Source: an uncultured Alphaproteobacteria bacterium (GTDB taxonomy: Bacteria; Pseudomonadota; Alphaproteobacteria; Rs-D84). Taken from it: a DNA stretch of 64,000 bases. Of the stretch, positions 60,268-64,000 are shown piece after piece. The stretch spans positions 200,966 through 264,965 of the forward strand of contig CAMRWN010000001.1 of assembly GCA_947054455.1 (NCBI GenBank). Direction: 5' to 3'. Each line of letters opens with the position of its first letter. Position 1 is the stretch's first letter. A program made the position numbers and the translations under genes. The notes under the pieces are model-generated. The model did not search any database. It worked only from the letters and a program-made list of their open reading frames with translations, and had not been told where the DNA came from.

Positions 60268-63200
60268 TAAAAACATTTTCGGATCTGATAAAGATAAATG
60301 CCAAGTTTTGTCGTTCCATAAATATTGAAAAAGATTTAAATAATGAGGATATCCTGAAAGGTTTCGTGTGTCCGAATTCATTCCGGATCGCGCTGCGTGG
60401 GTTGGCTGAAAATGTGTCTGAAACTCAGCAGGCAGCATTTACCTGGACCGGACCATACGGAGCTGGTAAATCCAGTCTTGCGTTGCTGTTGTCGTCCCTG
60501 CTTAGTGAAAATAAAAAACTGCATGACATCGGAGTTAGCATCATAGGACAGAACGAGGCGCGTTCGTTCTTCAAAGGAATCCATTATAAGTCTGGCTGGA
60601 CAGTCTTGCCGATTGTTGGAGATGTTGCCGACCCGAAGGCTCTGATAGAAACAGAATTAAAAAAGCATCTAAAAACCAAACCAAAGGACCTGTTTGATGG
60701 CCTGGATAAATTGGCTACTCAGAAAGACGGTTTGATCATATTTATAGACGAAATGGGGAAGTGCTTAGAGGCGCAGGCCAAAGGCATCGGCGACGTGTAT
60801 TTCTTTCAGAAATTGGCCGAATTCGCATCACGCAGCAACGGCAGAATTATTCTGATAGGAATTCTGCACCAGTCGTTTGTAGACTATGCGCGTTCCTTGC
60901 CGCACACGATAAGAGACGAATGGAGTAAGATTCAGGGGCGTTTCATTGACGTTCCAATCAATACCGCTGGCGAAGAACAGCTGGAGTTGATCGGTCGGGC
61001 CATAAACACGCCGGCACCAGACCTGTCAACAATCAAGCCAATTGCTGAGCAAGTAGCTGATACTATTTCCAAGAATAGACACATAATATCTAAAACGGAT
61101 CTGGTTGATGTGTTGTGTCGTTGTTGGCCGATCAATCCGGTTGTCGTATGTCTACTTGGTCAGATATCCAGAAAGAAATTCGGACAAAACCAACGTAGCA
61201 TATTCTCATTCTTGTCTAGTGCCGAGCCATATGCGTTCAGAGATTTCATAAATAACACTGAATATTCCAAGGACACGATGTATTCACTATCCAACTTGTT
61301 TGATTACATCAAGACGAACCTGGAATCTATGATAGCCGCATCTTCAGAGTCTAAAATTTGGCACATTGCCATGGATGCAATCCAAAAGATATCAGCCAGA
61401 GACTTTACAGAACAACACTTGGATGTCCTGAAAAACATAGCCATGATAGACATATTCAGTGGTTCATCAGGATTGGTTGCATCAAAAGAATTGCTGAAAT
61501 ACTTGTTTGATGATCAAAAGAAACTAGATAAGATCATAAAAGACTTAGAGGGCGCATCGGTAATTCTCTTCAAAGCCCATAAAGGCGCATATTCAATATT
61601 TGAAGGTAGTGATTTTGATATAGATGCTGCTTTCAGAGAGGCTTTCAAACATGTAGCAGGATTAGAAACATCAAAACTGGCAGAAGTAGTGTCGTTTAAA
61701 CCTGTGATTGCGAAAAGATACTACCACCAATTCGGGACTATGCGATGGTTTGATGTGGTTTTGACATCAGTGCCAGATTACAAGCAGACTATTGAGAATG
61801 CGTGCAAAAACACCAATGCAGTTGGATTGTTTTGTATACTGTTACCGAATGGTAAGGTAGAAGAAAAACAATGCGAGATGGTCTTGCAAAGGAACAAAGA
61901 TAAATATAGTTTGCCTGTCTTCTTTAGTGTGGCAAAAAATGCCAGACTGATACACGAACATTTGCGAGAATTGCTTGCGTTAGAATGGATACAAAAAAGT
62001 ACATTACCAGGATTTGTTGGGGATACGATTGCCCAGAAGATTGTTGAAGATAGATTGAATATCGTATCAGATCTGCTAAGTATTCGTCTTGAAGAGGTGA
62101 TTCAGGGGGCTGATTGGACTTATCAGAAGGCAATATTTACTAATGTCCCTACGAGTAAACTGTCTGCACTGGCATCCGATATTTGTGAAACAAAGTACAA
62201 ATATTGTCCAAAGATCAAAAGTGAGCTTGTAAATAAGAATAAACCATCAGCTAGCGCAAATACAGCATTGAATAAATTACTCAAGATTATGGTTAACAAT
62301 AATGGTGAATCAAACTTGGGTATATCTGGATTCAGTACGGAAGCAGGTTTGCTGAAAATCCTACTGCAAGACACAGGTTTGTATATTGACAAGGGATATA
62401 CGTTACCCGAAAAGGATAGCGAGTTATACAATCTATGGCGAGGCACAGACGAATTTCTAAAGACATCGTTCTCTAAGACCGCTGCAGACGTATATGCAAT
62501 GTGGTCTAGTGAACCCTTTGGGATAAAAAACGGATTGCACACAGTTCTGTTGCTGTCGTATATTTTAACTAAAACCAAAGAAATTGCGGTATATCGAGAT
62601 GGAATGTACACCCCGAAGGTGGATGATTTATTCGTAGATTATCTGATCAAGGACCCAAAACGCATTTCGTTGAAACTGGTCAGGGCTGATGATGTGTCAA
62701 ATAATATAATCATGTCGGTTGTAAAAGCCTTGCAGGAAACCGGAACGACCGAACAATTGACAGAACCGTTGGATGTGGCCAGAAAACTGGTGTCTTTTGT
62801 GCGCGGCCTGCATCCTTGGGTATTAAAAACAAAGACATTAACCAATCAAACAGTCCGAGTGCGAGAGTTGATAAAATCGGCCAATGATCCGAATAAACTG
62901 TTGTTTGAAGATTTACCAAAATTATTCCCTTCTGCAAACATGTATGAAGGGATAAAGACCGCTCTGACAGAGTTATCAGAGGTGTATCCGGCGATGCTGC
63001 AAGCAATCGGAATACTGATGACAAGCGAATTGGACATCCCTCTGGCAACACCGTTCTACCTGGAACAATTGAGAGAACGCGCTAAAAACATCAAAGGTGT
63101 ATCTGGCAACTTTGGTATAGAGGCATTTTCAGCCAGATTATCCACATTTAATTCTACTGCGGCGGATATAGCTGGAATAATTGGCTTGGCTTCAAACAAG

Positions 63201-63530
63201 CCACAAACCGAATGGATTGATTTGGATATTGAGAACGCCAAGAAAGAGATTTTGCGCCTGTGTACAGAATTCAAGAAGGCGGAATTGTATGCCAAGGTCA
63301 AGGGTAGATCTGCATCCAGACAAGCAATCGCCTTTATTGCTGGTATTGGTGGTAGTGCCGAAGTTATTTCGGGTGATTTTGACTTGCTGACATCCAAGAC
63401 CAAGGAAGTAGCGGTTTTGAAAAACAAACTGGCAAAGATACTAAATGAAGAAAAAGACAATGCGTTGGTACTCACTGCTTTGTCAGAAATAAGCATAGAA
63501 TTGTTGAAAAAGAACCAAGGAACGAAATAA
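60264..63530 (+). CDS. BrxC/PglY-like large P-loop ATPase
   Basis: Protein of 1,088 residues. The N-terminal ATPase domain has FTWTGPYGAGKSSLALLL (Walker A, near residue 62) and GLIIFIDEMGKCLEAQA (Walker B, near residue 155). A long helical remainder has no other recognised domain, though a C-terminal coiled segment (KEVAVLKNKLAKILNEEKD) is visible. Its size and order fit the BrxC/PglY ATPase of BREX or an equivalent DUF4007-linked ATPase. I could not verify BrxC homology by search. It is joined to the next gene by a 1-nt overlap (TAATG). Confidence 0.65.
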   Translation: MIKTFSDLIKINAKFCRSINIEKDLNNEDILKGFVCPNSFRIALRGLAENVSETQQAAFTWTGPYGAGKSSLALLLSSLLSENKKLHDIGVSIIGQNEARSFFKGIHYKSGWTVLPIVGDVADPKALIETELKKHLKTKPKDLFDGLDKLATQKDGLIIFIDEMGKCLEAQAKGIGDVYFFQKLAEFASRSNGRIILIGILHQSFVDYARSLPHTIRDEWSKIQGRFIDVPINTAGEEQLELIGRAINTPAPDLSTIKPIAEQVADTISKNRHIISKTDLVDVLCRCWPINPVVVCLLGQISRKKFGQNQRSIFSFLSSAEPYAFRDFINNTEYSKDTMYSLSNLFDYIKTNLESMIAASSESKIWHIAMDAIQKISARDFTEQHLDVLKNIAMIDIFSGSSGLVASKELLKYLFDDQKKLDKIIKDLEGASVILFKAHKGAYSIFEGSDFDIDAAFREAFKHVAGLETSKLAEVVSFKPVIAKRYYHQFGTMRWFDVVLTSVPDYKQTIENACKNTNAVGLFCILLPNGKVEEKQCEMVLQRNKDKYSLPVFFSVAKNARLIHEHLRELLALEWIQKSTLPGFVGDTIAQKIVEDRLNIVSDLLSIRLEEVIQGADWTYQKAIFTNVPTSKLSALASDICETKYKYCPKIKSELVNKNKPSASANTALNKLLKIMVNNNGESNLGISGFSTEAGLLKILLQDTGLYIDKGYTLPEKDSELYNLWRGTDEFLKTSFSKTAADVYAMWSSEPFGIKNGLHTVLLLSYILTKTKEIAVYRDGMYTPKVDDLFVDYLIKDPKRISLKLVRADDVSNNIIMSVVKALQETGTTEQLTEPLDVARKLVSFVRGLHPWVLKTKTLTNQTVRVRELIKSANDPNKLLFEDLPKLFPSANMYEGIKTALTELSEVYPAMLQAIGILMTSELDIPLATPFYLEQLRERAKNIKGVSGNFGIEAFSARLSTFNSTAADIAGIIGLASNKPQTEWIDLDIENAKKEILRLCTEFKKAELYAKVKGRSASRQAIAFIAGIGGSAEVISGDFDLLTSKTKEVAVLKNKLAKILNEEKDNALVLTALSEISIELLKKNQGTK

Positions 63531-64000
63531 TGTCTGAAGAAAAGGTAAAACATGTGTTGGGTATATCTGGAGGAAAAGACAGTGCGGCCTTGGCTGTCTA
63601 TATGAGAGACAATTATCCGGAAATCGACATAGAATATTTCTTCACGGATACAGGTAAGGAATTACCAGAGGTCTATAGTTTTTTGAGTAAGTTGGAAGGT
63701 TATCTAGGAAAACCGATACAGAGATTAAATCCAGAAAGAGACTTTGATTTCTGGCTGATGCAGCATAATAATTTTCTGCCGTCTGCACAGGCGAGATGGT
63801 GTACAATTTGTATGAAATTGAAACCTTTTGAAAGTTGGGTAAATGGTTTTCTTAAGGATGGGTATACGGTGTATTCTTACGTTGCTATAAGATCTGATGA
63901 AGAATATAGAGAGGGATATCAGTCCCGTCAAGATAACCTAATTGTTAAGATGCCATTTCGAGAAAATGGTATAGATAAAAGTGGAGTAATAAACATACTA
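63530..64000 (+). CDS. PAPS reductase-family protein, DndC/BrxP-like (partial, runs off edge)
   Basis: The N-terminal 157 codons of a PP-loop ATP pyrophosphatase family protein. The PP-loop is LGISGGKDSAALAVY (near residue 10), then FFTDTGKELPEVYSFLSKL. The cysteine motif ARWCTICMKLKPFE resembles that of DndC and PAPS reductases. Next is YVAIRSDEEYREGY. DndC adenylates or transfers sulfur during DNA phosphorothioation; BrxP is its BREX type-4 counterpart. An AAGGAACG site precedes the start. The rest is beyond the window. Confidence 0.85.
   Translation, partial: MSEEKVKHVLGISGGKDSAALAVYMRDNYPEIDIEYFFTDTGKELPEVYSFLSKLEGYLGKPIQRLNPERDFDFWLMQHNNFLPSAQARWCTICMKLKPFESWVNGFLKDGYTVYSYVAIRSDEEYREGYQSRQDNLIVKMPFRENGIDKSGVINIL

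Overview
The window is a contiguous piece of an alphaproteobacterial chromosome with a horizontally acquired island entering from the right. The group is indicated by several traits: a bL36 of the alphaproteobacterial kind, an SspB of the alpha type, a RecF/SspB pair, RpoH with a 'QKRVFFNL' box, the rsmG-parA-parB cluster, and type IV secretion genes scattered among housekeeping genes in the manner known from Rickettsiales and relatives. No species can be named from sequence alone. A host-associated (perhaps gut) uncultured lineage is an inference, helped by a Bacteroidetes-like lipocalin domain. Up to about 54.6 kb the genes have high GC at third codon positions. They are separated by two very stereotyped intrinsic-terminator hairpins (CCGGCAAATGCCGG and CCCCCG-N-CGGGGG types).

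Layout, 0-16.4 kb: mutS (cut by the left edge), xseB, pal, a uracil-DNA glycosylase-fold protein, and infC with a probable ATC start. Then comes a 0.7 kb non-coding stretch with a candidate structured RNA and a palindromic repeat element. It is followed by ybaB, pnp, an APH-fold kinase, a Yip1-like membrane protein, der facing bamB-yfgM, rpoH with a porin-like protein, an OmpA lipoprotein, sspB-recF and tRNA-Cys. 16.5-21.1 kb: a TolC / MacA / MacB (split ATPase and permease) efflux or export operon. 21.1-28.6 kb: parB-parA-rsmG with parS-like palindromes, two TPR proteins, gpsA, an RsuA-family pseudouridine synthase and rsmE. 28.6-34.6 kb: a VirD4 coupling protein, accBC, rnpA-yidD and mreB. 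34.7-46.8 kb: pheST and rpmI-rplT on the minus strand, then a plus-strand run mreC-mreD-mrdA-rodA-topA-dnaG for cell shape and replication. 46.9-54.6 kb: a virB3-virB4-HExxH secretion operon, a 200-bp cluster of TTTTCAACA motifs (a candidate origin or regulator array), rpmJ, a mini SufB/D-fold protein, ychF, an ABC-F ATPase and a lipocalin-like ORF.

54.9-64 kb (right edge): an integrated island. Its left boundary is a 3' tRNA remnant, most like initiator tRNA-fMet, followed by arm-type direct repeats and a P4-type tyrosine integrase. Next comes an AAA_14/DUF4143 ATPase behind an inverted repeat. Then there is a sulfur-linked, defence-like cluster: a cysteine desulfurase of IscS/DndA type diverging from DUF4007, a ~1,090-aa BrxC-like ATPase and a DndC/BrxP-like PAPS-reductase-family PP-loop protein that is cut by the window edge. 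The gene content fits a PAPS-reductase-containing (type 4-like) BREX or a phosphorothioation-linked anti-phage system. The diagnostic partners (PglZ, BrxL, DndD/E, SspB/C and so on) would lie beyond 64 kb, so the exact system cannot be fixed here.
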